Assembly: GCF_014695385.1 (NCBI RefSeq)
Contig: NZ_JACJOD010000006.1
Location: 496,001-560,000, forward strand
Source of the DNA: Trichocoleus sp. FACHB-46
GTDB lineage: Bacteria > Cyanobacteriota > Cyanobacteriia > FACHB-46
Direction: 5' to 3'
Length of the DNA: 64,000 bases
Part shown: positions 9,719 through 19,433 of the stretch, in pieces
Numbering within the stretch: position 1 is the stretch's first letter
How the letters are laid out: the number at the start of each line of letters is the position of its first letter
The notes under the pieces: generated by a model
Database searches by the model: none
The model's input: the letters and a program-made list of their open reading frames with translations, nothing else
What the model was told of the DNA's origin: nothing
Translations under genes and position numbers: made by a program

Positions 9719-11434
9719 CTATGATTTGTCAGTGTTGGCTAACGGATTTGATCCTGTACGGGAAATATACCAGGTCAGGAGCCCTCCTGCGATCGCCAAC
9801 AGTGCCAAGCTGACAAATACAGCCCGCAGACCCAAAAATGTCTCCGCCACCCCAGCTAAGGCAAGCGGTAAAGTCAAGGCAATATTAATTGCATTATTTT
9901 GCAAGCCAAAAATCTTGCCACGCATTTCTTCAGGCGTTTCTTCTTGAATCGTGGTTTGCATCGGCACCCCTACAATGGCAGCAAAACCACCCAGTGAGGT
10001 AAGTAGTACCAAGACTGGCCAAAGCTGATGGGTAAATAGAGCTAAGCCGAGCAGGGAAGCTGCCATGCCAATCGAACCAATCAAACTCAACTGATTGTGA
10101 GAGAAGCGTTGCCCAAACTGCCCTAAAATTGTGGCTCCACCTGCCATGCCGACACCGCCAGCAGCGAGTAGGAAACCAAACTGGGAAGATTTAATCCCTG
10201 GAATCACTTCTGCTAAACGGACTGCCAACACGGCTAGAGCCGCAAAAATTGAGAATAGAATGACTAGTTGAATGAGAGCGCTGCGGACACGGGTTTGCTG
10301 CCTTAAGTAATCTAGTCCCTCACGCACGTCTTGCCAAATGTGGGGAGATGCTTGCTCGGGAACAGTAATTTTTTCACCTGTTCGCAGCATCAGCAAAATG
10401 ATCCCGGCGATCGCATAGCCGCCACCGACGACAAGTTCTTTGCCAATATTTAGGCCCCCGCTAATTTGAGCCGTAAGATGATCCGCGATCGCCAACAGCG
10501 GCTCTCCCACAGCAAAGCCAATAATCACAGAGGCCATCATGGTGGTGGTATAGAGGGAATTGGCGGATAACAAATGTCGCCGCTCCACCATCAAGGGAAT
10601 CACTGACTGCTCAGCCGGAGCAAAAAACTGGGTCAAGGTGGAAACGAGAAAGGTGACCCCTAATAAAATGCCAAAACCGATAGGAAAGCCTCCAAGGGGT
10701 GCCCAACCTTGAGAAATCCATAGGAGCGGGGGCAACGTTAAGACCAATCCTCCCCGAAGCAAATTGGTGATTACCAGCACAGGCTTCTTAGGCCAGCGAT
10801 CGACTAAGGCTCCGGCGACAGACCCAAACAAGACGGCTGGGATGGTAAAGGCAATCATAATCGAAGACACCCAACCACTGATGGTTTGATCTTCAGCTTG
10901 AAAGCGGCTAGCAATCAACGCAATCATCAGCACTAGGTAAACTTTGTCGGCCAATTGCGAAAAAACTTGGCCGCTCCACAACGCTAGAAAATTACGATTT
11001 TTGAGCACTGGTAAAAATCCCTGCTCAAAATCCTCTGATAGCTCGGTAGAAGATTCAGGGTTGGGAGAAGTGCCATTGCTAGTTGAGCCATTACTAGTGG
11101 GCAAGGAGCTGACCCCTGGAAGAGGCGCTAATCCTGCGAGCGTATTAGGCCCCTCAAGACCGCCAGCAGATGTGTTTGGTTCAACGCCTTGGTCAAGTTC
11201 AACATCTTTGCACTGCTCTGTCTTGGTGATTTCTGCCAGCTCCTCTTGAGAGAGGCGATTGTGAGCTGAATGGTATTTCGCGGGACCCATTTCCGGATCG
11301 GCATCGCGATCGCCATTTTGCTGAGAATGATAGCGGTTACTAGCTTCCATTTCAGAATGGGCCATCCCAGAATTGGCATGGTTGAGGGATGGCAAAGCCA
11401 GCAGTTGCAAATCAGAATCCGACAATCGCATCAT
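9719..11434 (-). CDS. MFS transporter with long N-terminal extension
   Basis: Inner-membrane major facilitator protein. The membrane core begins near residue 148 (FLPVLKNRNFLALWSGQVFSQ) and contains ten to twelve hydrophobic segments, with the MFS loop VDRWPKKPVL after helix 2. The core resembles the MFS_3/enterobactin-exporter-like group. About 145 N-terminal residues are hydrophilic, rich in Ser, Asn, Glu and Gly, and look disordered; this is unusual, and the native start may be further in, though no later start is clearly better. Transported compound unknown. It lies between recO (upstream, 11 bp) and a glycosyltransferase. Confidence 0.8.
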   Translation of the reverse strand: MMRLSDSDLQLLALPSLNHANSGMAHSEMEASNRYHSQQNGDRDADPEMGPAKYHSAHNRLSQEELAEITKTEQCKDVELDQGVEPNTSAGGLEGPNTLAGLAPLPGVSSLPTSNGSTSNGTSPNPESSTELSEDFEQGFLPVLKNRNFLALWSGQVFSQLADKVYLVLMIALIASRFQAEDQTISGWVSSIMIAFTIPAVLFGSVAGALVDRWPKKPVLVITNLLRGGLVLTLPPLLWISQGWAPLGGFPIGFGILLGVTFLVSTLTQFFAPAEQSVIPLMVERRHLLSANSLYTTTMMASVIIGFAVGEPLLAIADHLTAQISGGLNIGKELVVGGGYAIAGIILLMLRTGEKITVPEQASPHIWQDVREGLDYLRQQTRVRSALIQLVILFSIFAALAVLAVRLAEVIPGIKSSQFGFLLAAGGVGMAGGATILGQFGQRFSHNQLSLIGSIGMAASLLGLALFTHQLWPVLVLLTSLGGFAAIVGVPMQTTIQEETPEEMRGKIFGLQNNAINIALTLPLALAGVAETFLGLRAVFVSLALLAIAGGLLTWYISRTGSNPLANTDKS

Positions 11435-11445
11435 AATTGAGGCAG

Positions 11446-12495
11446 TTAGGGAGCAGTTGGCACAGACAGGAAACAGGTATCAATCAAGGCGGCGGAGCGA
11501 ATCGGGCGATCGAAATGATACTGAGCGCACTGGCGTAAAATCCGCTCAACTTTCAGCCAGGCAGCTTGATAAGCCGAGGTGTTAAAGGCATTTTGCTCTA
11601 ACTCTAGAGAGAATGCATCTAACTGAAGGAGTTCAGGTTGAGCCAGGTGTTGCAGGAGAGATAGTTCGACTGCGTTGAGCTGGAGACTGGGAACGGAAGA
11701 TTTTTGCTGATGATTGACAACGTGGTAGTTGGCAGCGGCAGGAGCGATCGCCTGACCTGTAGATGGAGCCATCGCAGTTACAGTAGACGTGTGGCGATCG
11801 CGCAGGATTGGTTTTGAGGTGTTGCCCTGAGTGCCTTTAGCAGTCTGAAATCCAGCGTTTTTAGTGCGAGACGGTACTCTAGCACCTTCGCCTAAATGCT
11901 CTAGTTCTGCCAAATCAATTGCGCCACCCGCAGCCATGTTGAAGCCAATCCGCCAGTTATCGTCGTTTAGGTCTGGAGTGAGAGGACGTTGAGTCACGCA
12001 GCAGGTTTGTACCTGGGGTGCGACCCCTGCCAAAGCGAGTAAATGAAAGACCGCTTGAGCTAGGTGGGCCAACACACCAAACGATGCTAAACCGTTGCCT
12101 GCACTGCTACTGGATAAACTTTCTAAGCGACAAAGGTGTTCGTTGAATAGGCAAAATAACTCTTCTTGAGGTTGATCGCTCAAGGCCTGACAGAGAACCA
12201 GCTCTGCTAAGTACTGACTGGCAGTTAACTTAGCTAGGTCTTGGCTTAAACCTGGATAGGATTCCAAGGTTTCTGCTTGTGTAATTTTATCGAGCGATCG
12301 CCCCTTTGAAATCAGTAATTCGTTCACGACAAACAAGCCGCTGCGCCCCCCCAGTTTGGAGTGGTGCTTGCGTGCCCCTGGTGCCACAACCCGAATCAAC
12401 CCATGTTCCCGTGTCAAGACAGTGAGCAAGCGATCGGACTCGCCGAGAGGAGCACCCTTGAGATTAATTCCAATGGCTTTATAAGTTCGACTCAT
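11446..12495 (-). CDS. recO: DNA repair protein RecO
   Basis: Recombination mediator that helps RecF/RecR load RecA on SSB-coated DNA. N-terminal OB-fold text: [20 protein letters not shown] and [12 protein letters not shown], then a helical domain. At 349 residues it is longer than the usual 240-280 residues because of a low-complexity insert at about residues 205-270 (rich in Thr, Ala, Ser), located after the position where the zinc-finger part of other RecO proteins lies. Start at ATG 12495. deoC lies 56 bp upstream on the same strand, a neighbour pair recurring in cyanobacteria. Confidence 0.87.
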   Translation of the reverse strand: MSRTYKAIGINLKGAPLGESDRLLTVLTREHGLIRVVAPGARKHHSKLGGRSGLFVVNELLISKGRSLDKITQAETLESYPGLSQDLAKLTASQYLAELVLCQALSDQPQEELFCLFNEHLCRLESLSSSSAGNGLASFGVLAHLAQAVFHLLALAGVAPQVQTCCVTQRPLTPDLNDDNWRIGFNMAAGGAIDLAELEHLGEGARVPSRTKNAGFQTAKGTQGNTSKPILRDRHTSTVTAMAPSTGQAIAPAAANYHVVNHQQKSSVPSLQLNAVELSLLQHLAQPELLQLDAFSLELEQNAFNTSAYQAAWLKVERILRQCAQYHFDRPIRSAALIDTCFLSVPTAP

Positions 12496-12551
12496 ACAGA
12501 AGTCAAGGCAAGGGTTACAAGCAAGAGAGCGGCAACAAAAAGCCAGGGTCG

Positions 12552-13256
12552 CTAACCGTCAGCTTCCTGCCCCTTACCTCTTACTCCCTCTAGGGTATCG
12601 CGCTGACGCAGGAGATCGATGCTGCGAGACGTACCTAAGCGAGTTGCCCCTGCCACAATTAAATCCAAAGCTTGCTGGGCGGTGCGGATGCCACCCGATG
12701 CCTTAATTCCCACTCGGTCGCGGGTCATTTCCTTTAATTGGCGGACATCCTCAACAGTTGCCCCCCCATGCCATCCCGTACTGGTCTTGAGAAAGGCTAC
12801 TCCAGCATCCATACAAATCTCGGTTGCCGTCTGCTTTTCGGGAGGAGTGAGGAGGGTGGTTTCTAGGATGGCTTTAATTGTTTGGTCGGTCGCTTCACGG
12901 ATAGCGGCAATTTCTTGAAACAATTCGTTGGTTTTGCCAGTTTTGAGCCAGCCTAAATTCAGCACCACATCTAATTCAGTGGCTCCGTTGTCTACAGCCT
13001 CTTGAGCTTCGTAAAGCTTGACAGCAGAGGTGGTAGCACCTGTAGGAAAACCAATCACTGTACAAACTTTTGGCCGCTTGTTGTGCAGGAGATGGGTAGC
13101 TTGGCGCACAAAGATGGGGTAAACGCAAACTGCTGCAAAATTAAAGCGTATTGCCTCATCACACCACTGCTCGACCTGTTCTGGTGTAGCGATTGGACTG
13201 AGCAGGGTATGGTCAATAAACGGCGCAAGGTCAATATCTATCTCAGATGCAGCCAT
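12552..13256 (-). CDS. deoC: Deoxyribose-phosphate aldolase
   Basis: Class I aldolase (234 residues) that cleaves 2-deoxyribose 5-phosphate to glyceraldehyde 3-phosphate and acetaldehyde in deoxynucleoside catabolism. Evidence: [15 protein letters not shown] near the N-terminus, [23 protein letters not shown], and the Schiff-base motif FLKTSTGW with the catalytic Lys, followed by [10 protein letters not shown]. Length is standard. It is the first gene of a probable minus-strand unit deoC-recO-MFS-glycosyltransferase. Confidence 0.94.
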   Translation of the reverse strand: MAASEIDIDLAPFIDHTLLSPIATPEQVEQWCDEAIRFNFAAVCVYPIFVRQATHLLHNKRPKVCTVIGFPTGATTSAVKLYEAQEAVDNGATELDVVLNLGWLKTGKTNELFQEIAAIREATDQTIKAILETTLLTPPEKQTATEICMDAGVAFLKTSTGWHGGATVEDVRQLKEMTRDRVGIKASGGIRTAQQALDLIVAGATRLGTSRSIDLLRQRDTLEGVRGKGQEADG

Positions 13257-13432
13257 TACTGGTTCTTCACTAGAAGCTTATCTTCCACTTGTATCAGAAA
13301 GTTAAGACATTCGCTCAGGTTTAACGCCTAATCGTAAAAAGTTTGGCGATCGCCCATAGAGATAACTACGATCGGTTGCTGATCCATATTGAGGCAAAGC
13401 TAGCAAAGTAAGAGATCTCAGGTTAATTGCCG

Positions 13433-14473
13433 TTACTTTTGCGAGGCACTTGGAGGGGTGCGTTGCGGTTGAAAGGGGGTGACCTTGCCACCTAACGCTT
13501 CAACAATAGTCTGAGTATTGACCACCATCATTTTGATGTAGGAGTCGCCATCACTCTCCGCAGCACCAATAGAATCTGAGTAAAGCGATCGCGGGGCGAG
13601 TTGTACGCCTGCCTCTTGAGCTACGGTTTTGATCAAAGCTGGATTAATCGTGGTTTCGGCAAAGATGGCTGGTACTTGAGCCGACTTCACTGATTCAACT
13701 AGGCGTTGCACAGTTTGGGCGCTAGGTTGTTCTTCGGTGCTAATGCCAATTAGGGTGCCAATAATGTCGAGATTGTAGGCGCGAGCATAATACTGAAAGG
13801 CATCATGAGTGGTGACTAAGCGCCGTTTTTCTGGAGGAATGGTTTGGATTTGTTGAGTAATCCATTGGTCCAACTCTTCTAGCTGCGCAGTGAGCTGAGC
13901 GGCATTCTGGGTAAAGCGATCGCGATCGTCGGGTGAAAGCTCAATTAAGGCATCGCGAATGGCCGTGACCATCTGCATGACATTTTTGACATTGCCCCAA
14001 ACGTGGGGATCGGGGACAGTTTCTCTCTGGCCTTTCTGAAGCTGCAACGGTGGCACAACTTCGCCCACGGCAACTTTTTGGGCCCGCCCCCCAGCGGCAT
14101 TCATCAGCTTAATTAGACCTGGCTCCAGGTTGTAGCCGTTGTAAAAAATTAAATCTGCTTTTTCTAAGTCTCGGCTGTCTGCTGGCACTGGTTCATAAAC
14201 GTGTGGATCGGTTCCAGGTTCGAGGATGCCGATTAGTTGCACTTCATCTGCGGCAATCTGAGCGGTTAAGTCGGCCAGGATAGTGCTGGTAGAAACTACG
14301 CTGGGCTTAGCCGCTCCGTTGGCAGCAGATTGGTTAGGGGCAGGCTGAGAACCGATATTGCAGCCACTTAACCAGACACTGAGCAAGAGGCCCGCGATCG
14401 CCTGTCCGTAACTATGAATCTTATAGCCGCTTTGGGGGTAACCGCTTTGGGGGCGATGTGGAGCAGTAATCAT
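13433..14473 (-). CDS. mntC: Manganese ABC transporter, substrate-binding lipoprotein
   Basis: Cluster A-I metal-binding protein. The lipobox LLLSVWLSGC gives a lipid-anchored Cys near residue 38. Predicted metal ligands: His in DPHVYEP, His in DPHVWG, Glu in IFAETTINP and Asp in LYSDSIG. Glu as third ligand and the absence of a His-rich loop favour manganese (MntC/PsaA type) over zinc (ZnuA type). The ATG at 14473 is chosen over an upstream in-frame TTG at 14485. Near the N-terminus the peptide PQSGY is tandemly repeated. It is divergent from mntAB, with direct repeats in the shared promoter. Zinc import cannot be excluded. Confidence 0.85.
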   Translation of the reverse strand: MITAPHRPQSGYPQSGYKIHSYGQAIAGLLLSVWLSGCNIGSQPAPNQSAANGAAKPSVVSTSTILADLTAQIAADEVQLIGILEPGTDPHVYEPVPADSRDLEKADLIFYNGYNLEPGLIKLMNAAGGRAQKVAVGEVVPPLQLQKGQRETVPDPHVWGNVKNVMQMVTAIRDALIELSPDDRDRFTQNAAQLTAQLEELDQWITQQIQTIPPEKRRLVTTHDAFQYYARAYNLDIIGTLIGISTEEQPSAQTVQRLVESVKSAQVPAIFAETTINPALIKTVAQEAGVQLAPRSLYSDSIGAAESDGDSYIKMMVVNTQTIVEALGGKVTPFQPQRTPPSASQK

Positions 14474-14489
14474 ATGAGAAGTCAATATT

Positions 14490-14548
14490 TATTTTCATAT
14501 TCCTTTCATTTTTTAAGTTACCCTATTTTCATATTCCTTTCATTTTTT
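14490..14548. promoter_or_regulatory. Paired 25-bp direct repeats in the mntC/mntAB divergent promoter
   Basis: Two identical 25-bp units (14490-14514 and 14524-14548) lie in the same orientation, 34 bp apart start to start. Each contains two TTTCAT hexamers 11 bp apart, giving hexamers at 14493, 14504, 14527 and 14538. The spacing (11, 23, 11) places all four on about the same helix face. This pattern suits tandem binding of an OmpR-family response regulator; ManR, which represses mntCAB in Synechocystis, belongs to that family. Binding by ManR here is inference. Confidence 0.7.
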
Positions 14549-14573
14549 GCTTAGGCTGAGTGGAGACGCTGCC

Positions 14574-15383
14574 ATGAAGACTCAACCCCCGCCTTTTGAT
14601 ACAGGTTCAACCCAGTGTCCAGATGCACAAATAGTCTATATGAATGGCAGTCATAAGATTTCGGTGCGCCAGTTGGCGGTGCAGTACCGAGCGGTACAGG
14701 CTCTCAGAGATATTAATTTCGTAATTCACCCTGGGCGGGTAGTTGGGATTATTGGCCCCAATGGCGCGGGTAAAAGCACTCTGCTACAAGCCATGCTGGG
14801 ATTGGTACCAGCCAATCATGGTACGGTTTTACTCGGTGATCAACCTCTAGCCGATCAACTAGCGCGAGTAGCTTATGTGCCGCAGCGATCGCAGATTGAC
14901 TGGACTTACCCTGCCACCGTTTGGGATGTAGTGATGCTAGGGCGGGTGCGTAAGACAGGGTGGTTCCGTCGCTTTTCTACCACCAGTCGGCATTTAGCCG
15001 CAGCCGCTTTGGATCGCGTAGGCATGAGTGCTTATCGGCATCGTCCCATTGGGCAACTTTCTGGAGGGCAGCAGCAGCGAGTGTTTTTGGCGCGATCGCT
15101 CGCCCAAGAAGCCGATATTTATTGCTTCGATGAACCCTTCGTCGGCATTGACCAAAAAACCCAGGATGTGATTTTTCAGATTTTTCATGAGCTGGCCGCC
15201 GCAGGCAAAGTGGTGGTGGTGATTAATCACGACCTGGGCGAGTCAATCACCCACTTTGACGACTTGATTTTGCTCAACACAGAATTGATTGCGAGTGGTC
15301 CACGTGAACAGGTGCTCAGCACTGAAAACCTCTATCGTGCCTATGGCGGCAAAGTGGTATTTCATGCGGGAGAAGCAGCCTGA
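14574..15383 (+). CDS. mntA: Manganese ABC transporter, ATP-binding protein
   Basis: ATPase of the metal importer. Walker A GPNGAGKST, Q-loop region VPQRSQIDW, signature LSGGQQQR, Walker B IYCFDEPFVGID and the H-loop VINHDL are all present. The text QIDWTYPATVWDVV is typical of the Mn/Zn ABC ATPase family. The ATG at 14574 has a GGAG 8 bp upstream; an in-frame ATG at 14640 would give a length closer to many homologues, and a TTG at 14547 overlaps the operator repeats and is unlikely. The stop overlaps the mntB start (TGATG), so translation is coupled. Confidence 0.87.
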   Translation: MKTQPPPFDTGSTQCPDAQIVYMNGSHKISVRQLAVQYRAVQALRDINFVIHPGRVVGIIGPNGAGKSTLLQAMLGLVPANHGTVLLGDQPLADQLARVAYVPQRSQIDWTYPATVWDVVMLGRVRKTGWFRRFSTTSRHLAAAALDRVGMSAYRHRPIGQLSGGQQQRVFLARSLAQEADIYCFDEPFVGIDQKTQDVIFQIFHELAAAGKVVVVINHDLGESITHFDDLILLNTELIASGPREQVLSTENLYRAYGGKVVFHAGEAA

Positions 15384-16279
15384 TGTTGCAGGCACTGCTA
15401 GAGCCGTTGCAGTACGAATTTATGCAGCGATCGCTGGTGATTGCGGTCTTGGTGGGGCTGATTTGTGCGGTTGTGGGCAGTTACTTGATGGTGCAGCGCT
15501 TAGCTTTATTAGGAGACGCGATTAGCCATTCGGTTCTGCCCGGTTTAGCGATCGCGTTTATGGTAGGAGCCAATATTTTTGTCGGGGCATTCATTGCGGG
15601 TGTGCTCAGCACAATGGCGATTGCCTGGATTCGGGCGCGATCGCCCATTAAAGAAGATGCTGCGATGGGGATTGTGTTCTCGGCCTTTTTTGCCCTTGGC
15701 GTAACGCTGATTACGCTGATTCAAAAGGACAACAAGATTGACCTAAATCACTTTCTGTTTGGCAATATTTTGGGTGTGACGCAGCAGGAAGTCTTAGATA
15801 CAGCCTTGATCTCGGCCTTTGTCTTGCTGGTAGTTGTCCTGCTTTATAAAGAATTGCTCTTCTACACGTTCGACCCCTTGGGAGCCCAAGCCGCAGGCTT
15901 ACCCGTGAACCTGTTGAACTTCGGTTTGATGGTGCTGATTGCCCTGACGATCGTAGCCAGCATGAAAACCGTAGGCGTAATTTTAGTGCTGGCGCTCTTA
16001 ATTACCCCAGGCGCTACAGCTTATTTGCTGGTGCAGCGGCTACACAACGTCATGTGGTTAGGAGCAGGCATTGGGATTGTGGCAAGTGTCAGCGGCATGT
16101 ATCTCAGTTATTTCTACAACGTGCCTTCTGGCCCTGCCATTGTTTTGGTGGTGTCGGGGCTATTTTTGTTAGCGCTTTTGTTTAGCCCGACGCAAGGAGT
16201 TTTTACATATCCCGCAGCTCAACGAGGCGAACCCTTGTTATGGCGGGAGTTGAAGGGGCTATTGCGCGGCTCGGGTTAG
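15383..16279 (+). CDS. mntB: Manganese ABC transporter, permease
   Basis: Integral membrane protein of 298 residues with about eight to nine hydrophobic segments, ABC-3 family. Characteristic text: GLICAVVGSYLMVQRLALLGDAISHSVLPG (residues 20-49, first half conserved in all members) and AASMKTVGVILVLALLITPG-like helix near residue 195. It pairs with mntA by overlapping codons and with the divergent mntC to form a complete importer. Manganese supply is central for photosystem II, which fits a cyanobacterial context. Confidence 0.87.
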   Translation: MLQALLEPLQYEFMQRSLVIAVLVGLICAVVGSYLMVQRLALLGDAISHSVLPGLAIAFMVGANIFVGAFIAGVLSTMAIAWIRARSPIKEDAAMGIVFSAFFALGVTLITLIQKDNKIDLNHFLFGNILGVTQQEVLDTALISAFVLLVVVLLYKELLFYTFDPLGAQAAGLPVNLLNFGLMVLIALTIVASMKTVGVILVLALLITPGATAYLLVQRLHNVMWLGAGIGIVASVSGMYLSYFYNVPSGPAIVLVVSGLFLLALLFSPTQGVFTYPAAQRGEPLLWRELKGLLRGSG

Positions 16280-16414
16280 CTATCTGTGACTAAGTCGCGA
16301 TCGCCTAACAAAATGTTTTATAAATTGTTAAGTTACATTGCCGAAGTGATCGCGATCGCCTCTTGTGCGTCTTGGCTCCAATCAGCGGCAACCCAAAAAG
16401 TATAAAAACGAGAA

Positions 16415-16447
16415 AGGAGGAAAGATGGTAGTTTCATCCTTCCTCCT
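16415..16447 (-). terminator. Hairpin between convergent mntB and hpf
   Basis: AGGAGGAAAGATG (16415-16427) pairs with CATCCTTCCTCCT (16435-16447) with one mismatch. Read on the minus strand it is followed by a T-rich stretch, so it probably terminates hpf. Its sequence resembles the GGATGAA-type heptad repeats seen elsewhere in this window. Confidence 0.6.
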
Positions 16448-16482
16448 AGGTTCTGGTATGGAACTGGTTGGCTAAAAGCTGG

Positions 16483-17142
16483 TTATAGCTTCGCAGAATC
16501 GAGTTTTTCCGTCACAGCCTGATCACTATGGGCGGTTTTGCCATTTTTGCCATTCGTGGAGATCTGGCCGTTCGTATTGCGAGGCTGAAGCACACCGTAG
16601 CCCCCGTGATTCCGTTCGTAAACTACGTTGATTTCACCCGTTTCAGCATTTCGGAACATATAGAAGTCGTGATCGACTAGCTCTAGCTGCTCCAAAGCTT
16701 CATGGATGGTCATCGGCGGCATGGCGAAATACTTGGTCCGAACTACGTCTTCCGGTAGTTCTGGGGTGCGATCGCCAATCAAAGTTTCCACTGGCAGTTG
16801 ATCGACCACTACACCTGTACGAATTTGCGTGTGGTTTTTGTCTTGCCGCTTCTCTTTGAACTTGCGAAGTTGGCGAGCAATTTTGTCGGCAACTAAGTCA
16901 ATGCTTGCATAGAGGTTCTCACTGCTCTCTTCGGCGCGGATGACTGTACCGTTGGCGTAAATCGTAACTTCTGCGGTTTGCTTAGTGGGGTTTATCCGGG
17001 GGTTGCGGGCCACAGACAGATGCACGTCAACTTCGGTCATTAGATTCTGAAAGTGGTTAACCGCCTTTTCAATCTTCTGATGCACATACTCATGAATCGC
17101 ATCGGTGATTTCGATATTTTTGCCCTGGATAACAAGCTTCAT
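16483..17142 (-). CDS. hpf: Long-form ribosome hibernation promoting factor (LrtA type)
   Basis: Ribosome-binding protein of 219 residues. The N-terminal domain (about residues 1-105) has the HPF/YfiA fold signature ([20 protein letters not shown], then VDVHLSV and [15 protein letters not shown]). The C-terminal domain (about 140-190; [31 protein letters not shown] in part) drives 100S ribosome dimerisation in long-form members. Cyanobacterial homologues are known as LrtA, light-repressed and induced in the dark with a long mRNA leader. The upstream 147-bp gap could hold such a leader. Monocistronic, convergent with mntB. Confidence 0.93.
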   Translation of the reverse strand: MKLVIQGKNIEITDAIHEYVHQKIEKAVNHFQNLMTEVDVHLSVARNPRINPTKQTAEVTIYANGTVIRAEESSENLYASIDLVADKIARQLRKFKEKRQDKNHTQIRTGVVVDQLPVETLIGDRTPELPEDVVRTKYFAMPPMTIHEALEQLELVDHDFYMFRNAETGEINVVYERNHGGYGVLQPRNTNGQISTNGKNGKTAHSDQAVTEKLDSAKL

Positions 17143-17301
17143 AGAGCTTCCTCCCCTTGGAATTTGGGTGTTAGTCTCACCCTAGCACTTTGTATTCTGG
17201 AGAACAGGGGCCTTTAAAATCTTTTGCATCTGTTGATAATTCTTGATTTCGCCGCTTTACACAAACTCTAAAATTGCGTTAAATTTCGCTTGCTTTTGCT
17301 A

Positions 17302-18042
17302 ATGGAATTAAGTACATCCCCATCCAGCGTCTCCGTACCAAGCTTGCCTTACCAAGATTGCTGGCTTTACACACCCGGTTTGGTGCCCTATGAGATGGCT
17401 TGGGCTTGGCAGCGATCCCTAGTGGCCCAACGGCGCGAAGATCCAGAACTCAGCGATGTGTTGCTCCTGTTACAACATCCCCCCGTTTATACCCTTGGCC
17501 AAGGTGCCAGCTTGGATTTTCTTAAGTTCGATCCCACTCAAACTGACTTGCAGTTGTGCCGAGTGGAGCGCGGAGGAGAGGTCACTTATCACTGTCCAGG
17601 CCAAATGGTGGGTTATCCCATTTTGAACCTGAATCGCTATCGCAAAGACCTGCATTGGTATTTACGACAGCTAGAAGAAGTATTGATTCAAGTGTTGGCA
17701 GCGTATGGATTGCAGGGAGAGCGCTACGCAGGTTTGACAGGAGTTTGGGTAGAAGGACGCAAGGTAGCGGCGATCGGGATTAAAGTCAGCCGTTGGATTA
17801 CGATGCATGGCTTTGCGCTCAACGTTTGCCCAGATCTAACAGGGTTTCAAAATATCGTGCCTTGCGGCATTACTGATAAGCCTGTGGGCAGCTTGGCTGA
17901 GTTTGTACCTGACGTAAATCTGGCGCAAGTGCAACAACAAGTGGCGATCGCCTTTGCTCAGGTGTTTGGGGTCAAGCTAGTGCAATCTGTGACCCATGAC
18001 CTCACCCCTTGGGATTTGGCAACAGGTGAAGCTCTAGACTAG
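17302..18042 (+). CDS. lipB: Octanoyltransferase LipB
   Basis: Transfers octanoyl from acyl carrier protein to lipoyl domains, the first step of lipoate assembly. Motifs: [18 protein letters not shown] (His/Gly substrate pocket), [17 protein letters not shown] (catalytic Lys) and NIVPCGITD (catalytic Cys). The length of 246 residues from ATG 17302 is normal; an in-frame TTG 12 bp upstream is less likely. It is followed 42 bp later by an acyltransferase gene on the same strand. Confidence 0.94.
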   Translation: MELSTSPSSVSVPSLPYQDCWLYTPGLVPYEMAWAWQRSLVAQRREDPELSDVLLLLQHPPVYTLGQGASLDFLKFDPTQTDLQLCRVERGGEVTYHCPGQMVGYPILNLNRYRKDLHWYLRQLEEVLIQVLAAYGLQGERYAGLTGVWVEGRKVAAIGIKVSRWITMHGFALNVCPDLTGFQNIVPCGITDKPVGSLAEFVPDVNLAQVQQQVAIAFAQVFGVKLVQSVTHDLTPWDLATGEALD

Positions 18043-18084
18043 GCTAAAGAACGCAATTTGATTGAATAAAGCAGTTAGAAGCCA

Positions 18085-18990
18085 TTGTTTCCCGATCTAA
18101 ACCCCTTTCTTTACCGTTCCGCTAGCGATCGCCCTGATGCTACTCATCGCTTTGATGGTTGGTCCTTAGAAGACCGCGATCCTCAAGCCATTCAAGCCTG
18201 GATGCCAATTTGGGGTTGGCTGTATCACCATTATTTTCGAGTGCGGACAGATGGTTGGCACCACCTGCCTCAGCAAGGCCCAATGCTGATTGTCGGCTCC
18301 CACAATGGCGGGTTGGCTGCTCCTGACATGTTTATGTTTTTGTATGACTGGGTGCAGCGCTTTGGCCCAGAGCGCTTAGCTTATGGCTTGATGCATCCGA
18401 GTGTTTGGCGGGCACCTGTTCCTTTAATCGCGCCCGCTGCGGCTCAGATTGGGGCCGTGATCGCCCATCCACAAATGGCGATCGCTGCCTTCCGGCGCAA
18501 CGCAGCAGTATTGGTTTATCCGGGAGGTCCAGAAGATGTGTTTCGGCCTCACAATCAGCGGCACAAAATAGAATTTGCAGGACGACGAGGCTTTATCAAA
18601 TTAGCGTTGCGCGAAGGTGTACCGATTGTCCCCGTGATCTCCGAGGGAGCACACGACACCTTTTTCGTCCTAGGAGATTTTTATGAGCAAGCTCGGCAAT
18701 TACACGAGTGGGGCATGCCTTGGTTACTAGGGATCGACCCAGTAGTGTTTCCTCTGTACTTAGGATTGCCTTGGGGACTCGGCATTGGGCCTTTACCAAA
18801 TATTCCGCTCCCTGTACAAATTCATACTCGCGTCTGTACCCCGATTGTTTTTGAGCGCTCTGGTCGAGCGGCTGCTAGCGATCGCGCTTACGTAGAGGTC
18901 TGCTATCAGCAAGTCTGCGCTCAAATGCAGGCTGATCTAGACCGATTGGTGGCAGAAGTCGCAGCAGCTAAGCGATCGCCCCAGCGGTAG
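18085..18990 (+). CDS. Lysophospholipid/glycerol acyltransferase-like protein
   Basis: Protein of 301 residues of the PlsC/DAGAT-like acyltransferase superfamily. Supporting text: IVGSHNGGLAAPDMFMFLYDW (shortened core HNGGLAAPD, the His/Asp block), AVLVYPGGPEDVFRPH (counterpart of the FPEG block) and GVPIVPVISEGAHDTFF. The His-to-Asp spacing is longer than the HX4D of classical PlsC. Probable role: acylation of a glycerolipid at the membrane; the acceptor is unknown. The only upstream start in frame near the core is TTG at 18085. Possibly co-transcribed with lipB. Confidence 0.72.
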   Translation: MFPDLNPFLYRSASDRPDATHRFDGWSLEDRDPQAIQAWMPIWGWLYHHYFRVRTDGWHHLPQQGPMLIVGSHNGGLAAPDMFMFLYDWVQRFGPERLAYGLMHPSVWRAPVPLIAPAAAQIGAVIAHPQMAIAAFRRNAAVLVYPGGPEDVFRPHNQRHKIEFAGRRGFIKLALREGVPIVPVISEGAHDTFFVLGDFYEQARQLHEWGMPWLLGIDPVVFPLYLGLPWGLGIGPLPNIPLPVQIHTRVCTPIVFERSGRAAASDRAYVEVCYQQVCAQMQADLDRLVAEVAAAKRSPQR

Positions 18991-19433
18991 CTCTACCTTA
19001 GACAGAGTTCGCAGCCCTCGGTTCTCTATTAAGCTTTAGTCTTGATGCTTTTGCCGTAGCCTCAGCAAATTCATCCAGTAGGATTACTACATGTTTAGTA
19101 ACAATATGAGCAATGAGAATACGTGAAAAAACGTAACTTTTGGTTGCTCATTCCCTGGTGGGGGGATGTAAGGTTGAGGACAGGGAAAGTACAAAATCAA
19201 TCAGGTCATCACAGCGCTAAACCTGTATAACTGCTTGAACTGCTTGAGCAAATTTTGGGTGTGAGATTCATCAAGCCGCTGTAAGAGCTAATCAGGCTTT
19301 GCATCTACTGAAAAAACGCAACATGGCTGCACCTACTTCTAAGTCTGGTGCCTCGACCTTGTAAGCCATGCTTCAGTGAATTTTCCTCCGCTCGACTGCG
19401 TGACTGCATTGAGGCGGTTATTTGGTGCACTCC
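18991..19433. other. Intergenic region, no supported feature
   Basis: About 440 bp between two plus-strand genes. I see no tRNA, no convincing hairpin with a T-run, and only very short open frames (for example a 13-codon frame from ATG 19323). It probably holds the promoter of the next gene. Confidence 0.5.

Noticed and set aside
19323-19364. 13-codon frame ATG...TAA before the hypothetical gene
   Set aside because: Too short, no ribosome site, and no recognisable peptide.
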